Shown here: in pieces, positions 46,411 to 55,036 of the stretch
Position numbering within the stretch: the stretch's first letter is position 1
Layout of the letters: each line of letters begins with the position of its first letter
Assembly: GCF_024628725.1 (NCBI RefSeq)
Contig: NZ_CP102409.1
Span: forward strand, 336,001-400,000
Length of the DNA stretch: 64,000 nucleotides
Reading direction: 5' to 3'
Origin: Ruegeria sp. YS9
GTDB lineage: Bacteria > Pseudomonadota > Alphaproteobacteria > Rhodobacterales > Rhodobacteraceae
Notes under the pieces: generated by a model
Seen by the model: only the letters and a program-made list of their open reading frames with translations
What the model was told of the DNA's origin: nothing
Database searches by the model: none
Program-made: the position numbers and the translations under genes

Positions 46411-47091
46411 ATGACCAAAAAACCAACTTCGAAAAAGGACAAGTTCCCTCAAACAAAAGAACTTGTGCGTATCGCCTTGAATGATGGAATGACCCAGGCA
46501 GCAATTGCAACCATGTGCAGAACTCAGCAGTCACAGGTGAGCAAATGGAAGTCGGGCGAGCGATTGGCGGCCCGCGGTCAGGTAACAGAGTTACTCAAAC
46601 GATATGGCGACAAATTCCGCCGTGTTCCTTTCAAACTCTATCAGACGAGGGGCAATTCCAGCGCGTCTGAGCAGTTGGTGCGTGTCGAAGGGAAGTTGAT
46701 ACTGAGAGAGAAGTTCCGCGCGACATGTGGTCTTGCAGGGCGCAATCGTGATGGTTGCACGGCGCTACGCATCTCTGTCCATCATCAAAAAGATGAATTC
46801 TTTGTTGTCGTGGTCGAAAACACCTGTGCACCTTTCCCTGGCCCAGGTCTCCGCCACCAAGTTCCCACTATCACGGATCGGCATGCATCATGGTTTTTGT
46901 GCGGAACGCTTGCGGCGGCGATAAAGGAGTGCAACATCGGGGAACTGCTGAACTGGATGTATAGCCTTGGTAGGAGCAAATCAGTCGATGATTTCCCGGG
47001 ACTGTTCGAGCTTCCATTTCTTGTGACAGAATCGCTTTTGAACCACGGGTTCAAGTTGAAAGGTATTGTGGAATTCAAGGTGCCTGAATAG
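46411..47091 (+). CDS. helix-turn-helix protein of unknown function
   Basis: A 226-residue protein. Residues about 20-50 contain a helix-turn-helix (GMTQAAIATMCRTQQSQVSKWKSGER) preceded by a lysine-rich start. The rest (60-226) is mixed alpha/beta with three cysteines and no known domain. The ATG at 46411 follows AGAAAG, and the upstream ATG at 46357 overlaps the small protein's stop and adds no sensible residues. It is probably a regulator with a sensing domain, located in the island beside the restriction operon. Confidence 0.65.
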   Translation: MTKKPTSKKDKFPQTKELVRIALNDGMTQAAIATMCRTQQSQVSKWKSGERLAARGQVTELLKRYGDKFRRVPFKLYQTRGNSSASEQLVRVEGKLILREKFRATCGLAGRNRDGCTALRISVHHQKDEFFVVVVENTCAPFPGPGLRHQVPTITDRHASWFLCGTLAAAIKECNIGELLNWMYSLGRSKSVDDFPGLFELPFLVTESLLNHGFKLKGIVEFKVPE

Positions 47092-47305
47092 ACTGGCGGT
47101 CCACAACCAGACAGCCCAACCAGGCATCCCGGCACCGCCAAGTAACGGAAAAGGTGCGTCAGGTTCGTGAGCAGTACTGCACGCCACGCGGTCGAGCCTT
47201 TTGCTTTCGCGTCGCGCACGAACCGTTTTGGACCGAACGGGACGACCCGAGCCAAAGCCTAACCCGCGATGGCAGGCTCCTCCCCAAGGGGTTAGGGGTG
47301 GGACA

Positions 47306-47352
47306 GCCGCCAAGCCGCGAGCCTGGCTCGCCGCTTGGCGGCGCTTTTTTCG
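47306..47352 (+). terminator. long GC-rich hairpin with T run
   Basis: Inverted repeat 47306-47323 / 47325-47342 matches at 17 of 18 positions (arms begin GCCGCCAAGC and end GCTTGGCGGC) and is followed by TTTTTTCGTTTT. It is a strong plus-strand intrinsic terminator, 215 nt after the helix-turn-helix gene. The arms are long for a simple terminator and could also be an exported-repeat (REP-like) element. Confidence 0.7.
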
Positions 47353-47676
47353 TTTTATGGGTGGGAGTTTGAGCGCCAAGGGTATGATAGCCTTCGGGGC
47401 CGGTTGTCCAGTTTGCTTGGAAACCAATTTGTTGGTTTGCGGCAGGCTGGAAGGAGGGGCGATCGGTCCTTGCAACCACTCCTTGCAAAAAATCTAACAA
47501 TGACAGGCGCGTCGGTTCGCCTCAAAATTTGACCCCGGATTTTGCAAAAATGGCCAAATGTCAAACTAAGGATGGTGCTGAACCATCTATACAGCATGGG
47601 GAACTTAGAGCGGCGTAGGGAAAAGGTGGAAGTATACGGGCCGTCGGTCGGGAGCACTCCTCCCGACGATCTCTGT

Positions 47677-47943
47677 TCACACATCTCTGGAGATCACCAA
47701 GCCTTTTAGGGCGCGCCTGCGTTCTTGCCTCCTCACGGGAAAGCCTAAGCCGTCGAGAGTATTCTTTTTTCCGGCACGATTTTTTACTTCTTGAGTATTC
47801 GCAAGTTTCCCATCTCGGAACGTTAAAAGATCTACTTGGCCTGTTCGGGCGCGTAAGCTCTCTATATGGCTCGTGCTGAGCCAAGCTGTACGCTGGCCTG
47901 AGTTGAATAAGTGTTCTTCTCTATGCCAAGTGTGACCCAGCAT
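47677..47943 (-). CDS. doubtful small ORF, possible nuclease fragment
   Basis: An 88-residue frame in an otherwise empty 1.1-kb stretch (47092-48204). The segment VDLLTFRDGKLANTQEVKN has a D...ExK spacing like a PD-(D/E)XK core, but the frame is too short for a full nuclease and lacks a clear ribosome site. It may be a decayed remnant or chance. The other frames in this stretch show no protein character. Confidence 0.25.
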   Translation of the reverse strand: MLGHTWHREEHLFNSGQRTAWLSTSHIESLRARTGQVDLLTFRDGKLANTQEVKNRAGKKNTLDGLGFPVRRQERRRALKGLVISRDV

Positions 47944-48031
47944 GTGTTTCGTCGCTCAGAGAGCTTTTCTGGCTTGCGTTCGGTTGCGTTTCTTCCAGAG
48001 AGTCATGTTTTATTGGGTTTTTGCGCTTAAT

Positions 48032-48195
48032 AGGTTTACCTTTTGGTTTGAAAAACCTGATTTCGGGCCGGATCTGTCAACTTAATGTAAACTTAGTGTA
48101 AACCTTTTGGCCTGAAACCGGCTGTTTTGACAGGTATAAGGTTTACATTCCGTCGAACCCGGGAAGGCGGATGTAAACCTTTGTCAACCTTGTGC
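48032..48195. repeat. cluster of phased TGTAAACC-type repeats
   Basis: TGTAAAC motifs lie at 48086-48092, 48097-48103 and 48172-48178 on the plus strand and 48141-48147 on the minus strand, with diverged copies beside them (GTCAACTTAAT at about 48076 and GTCAACCTT at about 48183). Within each group the units follow each other at 10-12 bp, one helical turn. This is what an iteron or cooperative protein-binding array looks like. It lies just after the stop of the two small regulator genes. Confidence 0.55.
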
Positions 48196-48204
48196 AACCT
48201 CAGT

Positions 48205-48420
48205 TCAATCAGCGAGGGACCCAGCGAGGCAGGGTTCACCAGCCATTCCGCGCCGCAATCTCGAAAACCCGTTCCATTTTTCTTTTTGAGGTCGACAAAG
48301 GCGCCTCAATAGCTGCACTCTCCGTAAGGTAGGCTCAGGATCACTCCCGTTGCTCACGTCACGGAGGAACCGCAACCAGGCGAGCTCATTCATTGTCAGG
48401 ACGTCTTTCTGGTCATACAT
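48205..48420 (-). CDS. small protein related to the C-terminus of the XRE regulator
   Basis: A 71-residue frame starting 5 bp after the stop of the XRE gene, with GGAGGTAGGAG before its ATG. The segment MNELAWLRFLRDVSNGSDPEPT is clearly related to the end of the upstream protein (SNELGWLKAIRKASNNTDPRLT): both share NELxWL, R and SNxxDP at equal spacing. The function is unknown. The shared unit may let the two proteins interact. Confidence 0.6.
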   Translation of the reverse strand: MYDQKDVLTMNELAWLRFLRDVSNGSDPEPTLRRVQLLRRLCRPQKEKWNGFSRLRRGMAGEPCLAGSLAD

Positions 48421-48425
48421 GGCTC

Positions 48426-48827
48426 CTACCTCCCGAAGATAGTCTTGATCGCCGTCTCTGACCGACTGGTCAACCGAGGATCGGTGTTGTTGGAGGCCTT
48501 GCGAATTGCCTTTAGCCAGCCAAGTTCATTCGACGTGACAGGTTCTCCGAACACCTCGAAAACTGCCTCAGCTGCAGTCAGGCCGATCGACTGCTCAATT
48601 GCGAGGCGCATAAGGTAGGCAGCGTCGCATTCCAGAGCTTTCGCTAAAGCCGGGACGCGATCCAATGCCACCTTGGAACTACCCTGCTTGATCATTGTAA
48701 TCATGTTCGGGTTGACGTATCCCACCTGCGCCGCGATCTCGGCTTGGCTCTTGGTAGGTTTCAGCTCGAGCACCCTTCGTTCGACATACGTCGCCATCCG
48801 GGTGTCTCCATACGGTTTATTTGTCAT
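48426..48827 (-). CDS. XRE-type helix-turn-helix regulator
   Basis: A 133-residue protein. Residues about 22-75 form an XRE-like helix-turn-helix (SQAEIAAQVGYVNPNMITMIKQG then ALDRVPALAKALECDAAYLM). The last 45 residues hold the NELxWLxxxRxxSNxxDP unit also found in the next gene. GAGAGG precedes the ATG at 48827, which is preferred to the longer frame whose extra N-terminus is hydrophobic and cysteine-rich with no family character. It lies between the integrase and the phased repeats and may control island excision genes. Confidence 0.78.
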   Translation of the reverse strand: MTNKPYGDTRMATYVERRVLELKPTKSQAEIAAQVGYVNPNMITMIKQGSSKVALDRVPALAKALECDAAYLMRLAIEQSIGLTAAEAVFEVFGEPVTSNELGWLKAIRKASNNTDPRLTSRSETAIKTIFGR

Positions 48828-48957
48828 CGCTATCCTCTCAGAAGTGATGCAGCACGCGCTGCATGTCTTCGATATAGCGATGATCTGGATGGGAATGCGC
48901 GGCGGGAGAAGCAGAAGAAAAGGCCTCCAGAAGGGGCAACTCGGGATCTTGCGAACC

Positions 48958-50529
48958 CTAGTTCCCACTCAGTTCATACCAAGGCAACGGTTCTATCGCA
49001 TTTATCTTTGCTGTTAGAGTTACATCGCCATAGTCGTCACCTGCCGTCTTTCCGGCATGCCCTTGGATGGCATCAACCACGCGATCTGAGATACCAAGTT
49101 CACGACACTGAGTCTTGAAACGATGCCGCCACGCATGATTGGGCAGCAAACCTTCTGGCGCCAGCCCGGACTTACTAAGCCATGCTGCAACCTGATTTGC
49201 GATACGCTTTGCTTTGCGTGAATAGTCCTCTTGTTTCGTGCCGCCATGGAACATTGGGCCGGGATTCGAGGCTTCGACAAAATCGATGAAGCCCTCGCTT
49301 ATGATCTGGGGATGCAGCGGGGCGTCACGATATCCACCTGTCTTGATTGAACCAGCGTCGGGCGTGATCCTGACAACCCAATGCCCATCGATCTTGCGCA
49401 CGTCTTCTTTTCGAAGCTGGGTAATCTCAGATATGCGCGCGCCGGTAAAGGCGCAGATGATTGGTGCCCATCGCTTTGCATCGACCAAGTGCGATTTTTC
49501 CCTGACGTAGCCACGCTCATCTTCGTTGGGTTGATAGGTGCGGCTGGCCCTCAAGACCTTGTTAGCTTCGGTCACCACGTAGCCGCGTTCTCTGGTGTGT
49601 TGTTTCTTAGGCTTTGCTTGCCGCACATTGGCAGTTGGGTTCTCAGTCAGCATTTCGTTTTCGACCGCCCACGAAAATAATGACCTGATGGTTGAGAGAT
49701 ACACGTCACTGACTGTCTTGGCGGACAAATCATTCATCAGGCAATCACGCCACGCTATCAGGTCTTTCTTAGTGACCCGTGTGGCGTCGTCGTGTTTCAG
49801 GTGTTTGACGAGCTTATCAATGACCGGCTGTTGTCGGCCTGTGCCAGACCGCATGAACCCGGCTTGCTGACGGTGCGCAACATAGCCTTTCCAGAGCTGT
49901 TTAATGCTGACCGGAGTAGGGGCGTTTTCCGAGGGCTGTGCGTTCACAATGATTGATGCGGTGGGTTTGCCTGTAAAATCGCCTTCATCGCGCTCAGCGA
50001 CGTGCGCAAGTGCTTCTAGCTCCGCATGGCAAAGGGCACGAGCTATCTCACGCCATTCGGTGCTGCCCGGTGCTGCATCAAGGTTGCCAGCGGCCCTGAA
50101 GCGTTCAATCTGCGCACCGACCAGTTCACCCAGTTCTGCGTCATTGGCGTTTCCGGCTATGGCGGTGCGTAGGCGTTCGACCAGCAGGTCATCGATGCCA
50201 ACTGCAGAGTAGCGTGGATCATTTCTAAGCTGATCATCTAAGGCCATGCGCTGGTGGTAGTGGCTGTGCGCGATCTGGCCTGGTGCCAGCGGAAAGCGGG
50301 CTGGGGAGTTGGGTTGCTGGTTCGGGTTCGCTTTTTGCTCAGCCACTGCGATCTGGTGTTGAATCTGCGTAACAGCCCCGGGCAAAAGCTTGAGCGCCTC
50401 GCGGCGATCACCGCCCAGCGGGATACGCAGTTCGGTCTTGCCGATGATTCCGCGCAGGTCTTTCGGAACCACAACACGTGCGTGATACCGTCCGGAACGG
50501 TTTACGAGGTGACGAACTCTGCCTGCCAT
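48958..50529 (-). CDS. tyrosine recombinase (island integrase)
   Basis: A 523-residue protein: an N-terminal region resembling the DUF6538 domain (HLVNRSGRYHARVVVPKDLRG), a SAM-like core-binding domain (about 215-315), and the catalytic domain with arginine in FTGARISEITQL, PNHAWRHRFKT (H-x-x-R), GHAGKTAGDDYG, and the tyrosine near its end. AAGGAG lies before the ATG at 50529, preferred to the in-frame start at 50589. The gene points away from the adjacent tRNA-Val, and two TTGTAACC repeats lie just upstream. It should catalyse integration and excision at the 36-bp repeat. Confidence 0.93.
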   Translation of the reverse strand: MAGRVRHLVNRSGRYHARVVVPKDLRGIIGKTELRIPLGGDRREALKLLPGAVTQIQHQIAVAEQKANPNQQPNSPARFPLAPGQIAHSHYHQRMALDDQLRNDPRYSAVGIDDLLVERLRTAIAGNANDAELGELVGAQIERFRAAGNLDAAPGSTEWREIARALCHAELEALAHVAERDEGDFTGKPTASIIVNAQPSENAPTPVSIKQLWKGYVAHRQQAGFMRSGTGRQQPVIDKLVKHLKHDDATRVTKKDLIAWRDCLMNDLSAKTVSDVYLSTIRSLFSWAVENEMLTENPTANVRQAKPKKQHTRERGYVVTEANKVLRASRTYQPNEDERGYVREKSHLVDAKRWAPIICAFTGARISEITQLRKEDVRKIDGHWVVRITPDAGSIKTGGYRDAPLHPQIISEGFIDFVEASNPGPMFHGGTKQEDYSRKAKRIANQVAAWLSKSGLAPEGLLPNHAWRHRFKTQCRELGISDRVVDAIQGHAGKTAGDDYGDVTLTAKINAIEPLPWYELSGN

Positions 50530-50541
50530 GGGAACTCCTTT

Positions 50542-50561
50542 TGTAACCAAAGTTGTAACCT
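50542..50561. repeat. tandem TTGTAACC motifs upstream of the integrase
   Basis: Two copies of TTGTAACC at 50542-50549 and 50554-50561, spaced 12 bp start to start, directly before the integrase ribosome site and 54 bp from the attachment repeat. They could be arm-type integrase sites or operators. Confidence 0.4.
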
Positions 50562-50614
50562 TGAAGCGGACAAATGCCCCTATTTGCAAGGCTTTTCTTT
50601 TATATCAAAAGGTT

Positions 50615-50694
<80 letters not shown>

Positions 50695-50989
50695 GTGATG
50701 CTGCATTTAGCCAAGCCTGCGGGCAGGTGCAAGAGGGTCTGGAAGATTTTCTTGCGTTCCGTCTTCGGCGGCCGATCAACGGGGCATCATGCAAGCAGTA
50801 GGCAGAACAAGCGGGCGCTCTGGGCGCCTTTCGGGCCGGAAGGTGCACAGCCTAATTTTCAGACAGATCGATGGAAAACGCCTTGCTGAACCTGCGACCC
50901 ATCACGTGTAAATGGCCAAAGGCGCTTGCGCGCCACCGGTGGCGTCCGATATCCCCGGAGAGACTGAAACAAACCGGTCGGGAGTTTAC

Positions 50990-51769
50990 ATGACCCTATC
51001 CTTCGCCCGCCGATTTTGGATGGTGGCATTGGTCCTTGGCGTGACGGCGCTGGCCCCGATCCGGGCCGGTGCAGAAGGCATTCTGGTCTTTGCAGCGGCC
51101 AGCCTCAAGACCGCATTGGACGAAATCGTTGCCGGATACGAAAACCAGACCGGTCAGAGCGTTTCCGTTTCCTATGCGGCGTCGTCGGTTCTGGCGCGGC
51201 AGATTCAGCAAGGCGCACCTGCGGATGTGTTTGTCTCGGCCAATACGGATTGGATGGATGTGTTGGAGCAGGATGGTCTAATTCGGACAGAGTCTCGAGT
51301 GGATCTGCTGAGCAACGGTCTGGTTCTGGTCGGGGCTGAAGATCATGCGCAAGTGGGTGAAATCCAGCCCGGATATGACCTTAGGACGGACTTGAAAGAA
51401 GGCTATCTGGCCATGGCATTGGTTGATGCGGTGCCTGCCGGGATTTATGGCAAAGCTGCTTTGCAGAGCCTGAACCAGTGGGAAGCTGTGCGGACACAGG
51501 TGGCGCAGGCCGACAATGTGCGCGCTGCGCTGGCTCTGGTTGCGGCAGGGGCCGCGCCACTTGGGATCGTGTACCAATCAGACGCCAGGGTGGAAGAAAG
51601 GGTCCGGGTCGTAGCGACTTTCCCTGCCGATCTGCATCCACCGATAATTTACCCTGCGGCCCTGACCCTCAATGCAAAAGAAGGAGCACACGATTTCCTT
51701 GAACACCTGAAGACGGATGTTGTCACGGCTGTATTTCTGGAGCAGGGATTTACCCTGCCGGGCAGGTGA
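50990..51769 (+). CDS. modA: molybdate ABC transporter substrate-binding protein
   Basis: A 259-residue protein with a signal peptide (cleavage near IRAGAEG) and ModA features: LVFAAASLKTALDEI, SYAASSVLARQIQQGAPADVFVSAN, and AGAAPLGIVYQSDA. It captures molybdate (or tungstate) in the periplasm. GGGAG precedes the ATG at 50990. It overlaps modB by 4 bp. The 295 bp between tRNA-Val and modA show no other gene; a promoter must lie there. Confidence 0.93.
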   Translation: MTLSFARRFWMVALVLGVTALAPIRAGAEGILVFAAASLKTALDEIVAGYENQTGQSVSVSYAASSVLARQIQQGAPADVFVSANTDWMDVLEQDGLIRTESRVDLLSNGLVLVGAEDHAQVGEIQPGYDLRTDLKEGYLAMALVDAVPAGIYGKAALQSLNQWEAVRTQVAQADNVRAALALVAAGAAPLGIVYQSDARVEERVRVVATFPADLHPPIIYPAALTLNAKEGAHDFLEHLKTDVVTAVFLEQGFTLPGR

Positions 51770-52467
51770 TTGCCTTGAATTGGTTGGGACCTGCCGAAGT
51801 AGAAGCCTTGAAACTTTCATTGCGCGTGTCCTTCTGGGCGACGCTGGCGACGTTGCCGTTTGGGATATTTGTCGCTTATGCTCTAGCGCGTTGGCGGTTT
51901 CCCGGGCGACAGGTTTTGAACGGTCTGGTGCATTTGCCTTTGATCCTGCCGCCCGTTGTCACCGGATACCTGCTGTTGCTGACCTTCGGCATTCAAGGGC
52001 CGCTGGGGCGGATCTTGGCCGAGTTCGGGATCGTAGTGGCCTTTCGCTGGACAGGCGCGGCCCTTGCCGCCGGGATCATGGCCTTCCCTTTGATGGTCCG
52101 GGCGATACGTTTGTCGATCGAAGCGGTGGACCCGAAGCTGGAACAGGCAGGGGCAACTCTGGGCGCGTCGCGTCCGATGGTGTTTTGTACGGTGACCTTG
52201 CCGATGATTTTGCCAGGGGTCATAGCCGGGGCTATTCTGGCCTTCGCCAAGGCCATGGGTGAATTCGGTGCGACGATTACCTTCGTGTCCAACATCCCGG
52301 GTCAGACGCAAACATTGCCTTCGGCTGTTTACGCGTTTTTGCAGGTCCCGGGCGGCGAGGCCGCTGCGACGCGGCTGGTTCTGATCTCGATCGTCATCGC
52401 GATGAGCGCGTTGTTGCTTTCAGAATATGTGGGACGCCGCGCCGCCGCGCGGGTGGCCGGATCATGA
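51766..52467 (+). CDS. modB: molybdate ABC transporter permease
   Basis: A 233-residue membrane protein with about five transmembrane segments and the conserved inner-membrane loop EAVDPKLEQAGATLGASRP that contacts ModC. It begins with GTG overlapping the modA stop (GTGA) and ends overlapping the modC start (ATGA), so all three are translationally coupled. Confidence 0.93.
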   Translation: MIALNWLGPAEVEALKLSLRVSFWATLATLPFGIFVAYALARWRFPGRQVLNGLVHLPLILPPVVTGYLLLLTFGIQGPLGRILAEFGIVVAFRWTGAALAAGIMAFPLMVRAIRLSIEAVDPKLEQAGATLGASRPMVFCTVTLPMILPGVIAGAILAFAKAMGEFGATITFVSNIPGQTQTLPSAVYAFLQVPGGEAAATRLVLISIVIAMSALLLSEYVGRRAAARVAGS

Positions 52468-53564
52468 GCTTGTCTGTTCGGTTGCACCATGATCTGCCGG
52501 GGATCGATCTGGACGTCAGTTTTGATGCACCCCCTGGCGTAACAGTGCTGTTCGGGCGCTCGGGATCGGGAAAGACCACCATCGTCAACGCAGTCGCAGG
52601 GTTGCTGCGGCCCCGGGCGGGCCGGGTGGCGGTAGATGACTGGGTTCTGTTCGACACGGAACAGGGGCTCTGGCTGCCGCCGCATCGGCGTCGATTGGGG
52701 TATATTTTTCAGGAAGGGCGGTTGTTCCCTCATCTGACCGTGCGCCAGAACCTTGCCTATGGGCGATGGTTCGCGCCGAAGAATACACGGCGCGAAGACC
52801 CCGACAAGGTCATCGACATGCTGGGCATCGGTCATCTGCTGGACCGCAGACCTGCCGGGTTGTCAGGCGGAGAGAAACAACGCGTCGCCATCGGGCGGGC
52901 CTTGTTGGCAAGCCCGCGATTGATCCTTGCCGATGAACCGCTGGCGGCACTGGATGATGGGCGAAAAGCGGAAATCCTGCCCTATTTCGAGCGCCTCAGG
53001 GATGAGGTTTCGGTTCCGATCCTCTATGTGACGCACTCGGCTGCTGAAGTGGCCCGATTGGCAACGTCCGTCGTTGCGTTGCAGGATGGCAAGGCCGTTC
53101 GTCATGGGCCCGCATCCGAAGTTCTTGCCGACCCGTCTGTGGCCCCTACGGGTGTCCGTGCCGTCGGGGCCGTGTTGCAGGTTCAGGTTGCAAAACATCA
53201 TTCCGATGGGCTGACGGAATTGAATGCCAATGGCGCGCGGTTGTTTCTGCCTCGTATCGGACATGAGATCGGAGCCAACTTGCGTATTCGTATTCCTGCG
53301 CAGGAAGTGATCCTGTCGAACAAAAAACCCGAGGGGCTTTCGGCGCTGAATGTGCTCAGCGGTACTGTCGAAGAGATCCGGTCGGGCGAGGGACCCGGTG
53401 CGATCGTGTCCGTAAGGACTCCGGCGGGCAATGTGCTGGCGCGGGTCACGCGCCGATCTGTTGTGGCCCTGAACCTGCAACCGGGCAGCACATGTCATGC
53501 GGTGATCAAGACGGTTGCGTTGGCCCCGCAGGATGTCGGCGGACATATCGTGGCCGGTAGTTAG
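52464..53564 (+). CDS. modC: molybdate ABC transporter ATP-binding protein
   Basis: A 366-residue protein with Walker A GRSGSGKTT (31-39), signature GLSGGEKQR (132-140) and Walker B LILADEPLAAL. The C-terminal third is a TOBE/Mop-like oxyanion-binding domain (about 295-360) typical of ModC, which may sense molybdate. It drives molybdate import with ModA and ModB and is convergent with the Hint-domain gene. Confidence 0.94.
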   Translation: MSLSVRLHHDLPGIDLDVSFDAPPGVTVLFGRSGSGKTTIVNAVAGLLRPRAGRVAVDDWVLFDTEQGLWLPPHRRRLGYIFQEGRLFPHLTVRQNLAYGRWFAPKNTRREDPDKVIDMLGIGHLLDRRPAGLSGGEKQRVAIGRALLASPRLILADEPLAALDDGRKAEILPYFERLRDEVSVPILYVTHSAAEVARLATSVVALQDGKAVRHGPASEVLADPSVAPTGVRAVGAVLQVQVAKHHSDGLTELNANGARLFLPRIGHEIGANLRIRIPAQEVILSNKKPEGLSALNVLSGTVEEIRSGEGPGAIVSVRTPAGNVLARVTRRSVVALNLQPGSTCHAVIKTVALAPQDVGGHIVAGS

Positions 53565-53566
53565 TC

Positions 53567-54493
53567 TCATGCGAGCGCGCGGGCTTCGTGTTCGCGCAGT
53601 ATCAGACGAGCCGCGCGCCCGAATCCGATATGACCCGAGGTCGGCCTGTCCGGGAAAATTGCGGCCAGCTCTCGCAACGCGTCAGAGGACAAGGCATACA
53701 GCGCCTCTTCCCCCAGAAACAGGCTTTCGGCCAGCGCTCCGTTGGCGCTCAGGATTTCGTGGCGGTCCAGCAGGACGTGGAGATACTCGATGGCTTCAAC
53801 AGATGTATCGATGCCAATGCCGGGCCATCCGCACAGGTGTTTGGCGGCAACCAGGGCTTCGGATGCGCCGAAAAGCAACTCGACCTTCGGGCCCTTTACC
53901 AGAATTCTGTGCTGTTGCGACACGAGAAGGTCGCAAGAGGGTTCGTTCGGCCCCAGACTGTCCGCCGAGATACGAACGGGGCGCAAAGCAGGTTCATCGC
54001 ATAATCGTTCGCGTGGAATCCTGCTGCTTTCGATCCAGCGGATAGGTTGCAGACCGTGATCGGCAGTGGCCACCATATGCCCTGCGCCCAGCGTTTCGAT
54101 CGCAAGCGGGCCGCTTTCAGTTTCGATCAGAGTTCCGGCCGCAAAACAGACGCCTTCAATCCTGATGACCACCTCCACCGGATCCGGTGTGCCAGTGAAT
54201 GGAAGGGTGAATGGTCCGACTTGCGTTGTACCCGAGACGCTGATGAAGAAAGAATCGAAGACAACCTCGCCTTTGTCGAGGCCATCGAAAAATGTCGGGT
54301 CGACGGTATAGGTCCACTCTCCTGTGTTCGGGTCAATCGAGGCGGTACCGTTGGCGGGCTGTGCCGCAATCGTCCAGGTTTGCGTGACCGGATTGAAGTT
54401 TCCATTGTCCAGAGTGGGTTGCCCCGTCTCAACGTTGGGTGGAAACCCAGTCACATCCCCGGTCAGTTCGCCTGTGATCGGAACTGAAACCAA
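53567..54493 (-). CDS. Hint-domain (Hedgehog/intein) protein
   Basis: A 308-residue protein. The N-terminal 110 residues are beta-rich with repeated Asp/Gly/Thr patterns (ANGTASIDPNTGEWTYTV), like cadherin/VCBS-type surface modules. A Hint domain follows, starting with VCFAAGTLIETESG (C116) and containing DHGLQPIRWI and VSQQHRILV. In roseobacters such proteins are often exported by type I secretion and may cleave themselves. No signal peptide is visible. It directly follows a HlyC-like acyltransferase gene, 1 bp after its stop. Confidence 0.85.
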   Translation of the reverse strand: MVSVPITGELTGDVTGFPPNVETGQPTLDNGNFNPVTQTWTIAAQPANGTASIDPNTGEWTYTVDPTFFDGLDKGEVVFDSFFISVSGTTQVGPFTLPFTGTPDPVEVVIRIEGVCFAAGTLIETESGPLAIETLGAGHMVATADHGLQPIRWIESSRIPRERLCDEPALRPVRISADSLGPNEPSCDLLVSQQHRILVKGPKVELLFGASEALVAAKHLCGWPGIGIDTSVEAIEYLHVLLDRHEILSANGALAESLFLGEEALYALSSDALRELAAIFPDRPTSGHIGFGRAARLILREHEARALA

Positions 54494-55036
54494 TTAACCC
54501 TCGCCTTGCTGCAACACGCGTTCAAATTCCTTCTTGCGATACAGGCGCATGTGAACCTCGCCCGCTTCATCCCGCGTCCATTCGACAATGCGATTGCGTG
54601 TCATGTCACTGTCCATCCGGTTGGTGCGCACACGCGGGTGCGGGATTTCCTGCTTGAGGATATCAACAATTTGGCTGGTCTGTCCAAACGGAGCCACAAG
54701 ATCAATGATCCAGAAGGATGATCCGCTGGTGAAATCCGTGTCGGAAAGGGGCTTTTCTTTCACCGCATAACGGAATTCGGCTTCGGGGCTGAGCCCGGCG
54801 AAGGTGACAAAACCACGGGGGAATCCGTGCTGTCGGAAGATATGGTACTGGCCCAGGCGAAACGGAGTTTCGAACGCGTACAAAACCTGTGCCAGACTGC
54901 GTTTCTGATGTGTTTTCGTCAAACCCGCCAGAAAGAACATAGCGCCCAGATCCGCGTATTTTTCCGGCGTGAAATCGAACCAGTCTTTTGGAAACGTCTT
55001 GCTCAAAGAGATGCCCAACAGTGTAACGGGAACCAA
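54494..55036 (-). CDS. HlyC-like toxin-activating lysine acyltransferase
   Basis: A protein of up to 180 residues aligned to HlyC. The catalytic histidine lies in LTKTHQKR (H43), YHIFRQHGFPRGFVTFAGLS matches the HlyC strand region, and SSFWIIDLVAPFG carries the conserved aspartate (D112). HlyC transfers fatty acyl groups from acyl-ACP to lysines of RTX toxins. Here the only neighbour is the Hint-domain protein, which may be the target. The open frame begins with TTG at 55036 without a clear ribosome site, so the true start may be a little downstream. Confidence 0.82.
   Translation of the reverse strand: MVPVTLLGISLSKTFPKDWFDFTPEKYADLGAMFFLAGLTKTHQKRSLAQVLYAFETPFRLGQYHIFRQHGFPRGFVTFAGLSPEAEFRYAVKEKPLSDTDFTSGSSFWIIDLVAPFGQTSQIVDILKQEIPHPRVRTNRMDSDMTRNRIVEWTRDEAGEVHMRLYRKKEFERVLQQGEG

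Noticed and set aside
46357..47091. Longer version of the helix-turn-helix protein starting at 46357
   Set aside because: The first 18 residues overlap the stop of the small protein and are unlike the rest; the ATG at 46411 has a purine-rich leader.
47159..47884. Several 70-113 residue frames on both strands
   Set aside because: They overlap one another and the terminator palindrome, and have no ribosome sites or recognisable domains.
48032..48195. CRISPR array
   Set aside because: The units are about 8-11 bp, diverged, and spaced by one helical turn, without spacers of constant length.
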